DNA from: Methanobrevibacter sp. V74
GTDB lineage: Archaea > Methanobacteriota > Methanobacteria > Methanobacteriales > Methanobacteriaceae
Reading direction: 5' to 3'
NCBI RefSeq assembly: GCF_963082495.1
Contig: NZ_CAUJAN010000002.1
Location: forward strand, 62,001-126,000
DNA length: 64,000 nucleotides
Position numbers and translations under genes: made by a program. Below the pieces are notes generated by a model. The model made no database searches, was not told the origin of the DNA, and was given only the letters and a program-made list of their open reading frames with translations. This document shows, piece after piece, positions 63,947 through 64,000 of this stretch; the stretch's first letter is position 1, and each line of letters starts with the position of its first letter.

Positions 63947-64000
63947 CTATCTTACTCTTAAACAATATTCGCCTGGAATCTCAATATTCAATTCACGAGC
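63947..64000 (-). CDS. spt4: Transcription elongation factor Spt4, C-terminal end only
   Basis: 17 codons plus stop before the window edge: ARELNIEIPGEYCLRVR. This matches the C-terminus of archaeal Spt4 (formerly RNA polymerase subunit E''), where a PGEYALRVR ending is typical, and the position next to the dephospho-CoA kinase fits. Spt4 pairs with Spt5 to clamp RNA polymerase. Only the tail can be seen. Confidence 0.75.
   Translation of the reverse strand, partial: ARELNIEIPGEYCLRVR

Overview
The window looks like a chromosomal segment of a methanogenic archaeon of the order Methanobacteriales, most probably a gut or rumen Methanobrevibacter. The DNA is very AT-rich. Archaeal-type genes include Spt4 (partial), S24e, S27ae, L37e, LSm, a Tma20-like PUA protein, ArfB and a GTP-dependent dephospho-CoA kinase. 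Shine-Dalgarno motifs are GGAGG or GGTGAT type, promoters have TATA boxes, and there are several large adhesin-like proteins (ALPs), which gut Methanobrevibacter are known for. The species cannot be fixed from sequence reading alone. I saw no tRNA, rRNA, CRISPR or prophage.

Layout. 1-9.0 kb (minus strand): a partial prepilin peptidase, pyrG, then a tight run of genes (gatC, an ACT protein, homoserine dehydrogenase, a phosphoglycerate-mutase-like probable homoserine kinase, a flavoprotein, a MATE exporter, a GNAT, an esterase and a zinc ribbon). 9.0-10.2 kb: a decayed insertion sequence. 10.2-15.0 kb: asnB (its catalytic Cys is replaced), azlD, azlC, metX-CBS and RNase III. 15.1-21.0 kb: information-processing and metabolic genes (LSm-L37e, PUA, arfB, YigZ, two rubredoxins, a hexapeptide acyltransferase). 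21.1-31.1 kb: three adhesin-like genes, all carrying frame disruptions. Two are close paralogues in tandem. The third combines a beta-helix, a papain-like protease and Ig-like repeats. An insertion sequence lies between them. 31.2-32.3 kb: a decayed IS630 element. 32.3-40.5 kb: envelope genes (zinc-ribbon membrane protein, tandem DUF1002 proteins, a heterodimeric ABC exporter, a second MATE exporter).

40.7-55.1 kb is the most unusual part. It is a probable nine-gene minus-strand operon (membrane protein, Clp AAA+ disaggregase, Ser/Thr kinase, J-like/beta-sandwich membrane protein, GrpE-like protein, Hsp70, PPP-type phosphatase, membrane protein, TPR protein with HExxH), next to a TPR gene and a winged-helix/FHA gene. 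It has a phosphorylation writer, eraser and reader placed beside a complete-looking Hsp70/Clp machine, and I do not recognise it as a described system.

55.3-64 kb: metY, a small region bounded by 37-bp direct repeats, two aldo/keto reductases, a KH/PP-loop ATPase, argH, and the archaeal S27ae-S24e-dephospho-CoA kinase-Spt4 cluster. Homoserine metabolism links the two ends of the window: homoserine dehydrogenase, the candidate kinase (threonine branch), and MetX plus MetY (methionine branch).

Three genes (pyrG, the GNAT, azlC) have conserved N-termini that extend past every ATG, GTG or TTG, to CTG or ATT codons placed just downstream of a ribosome binding site.
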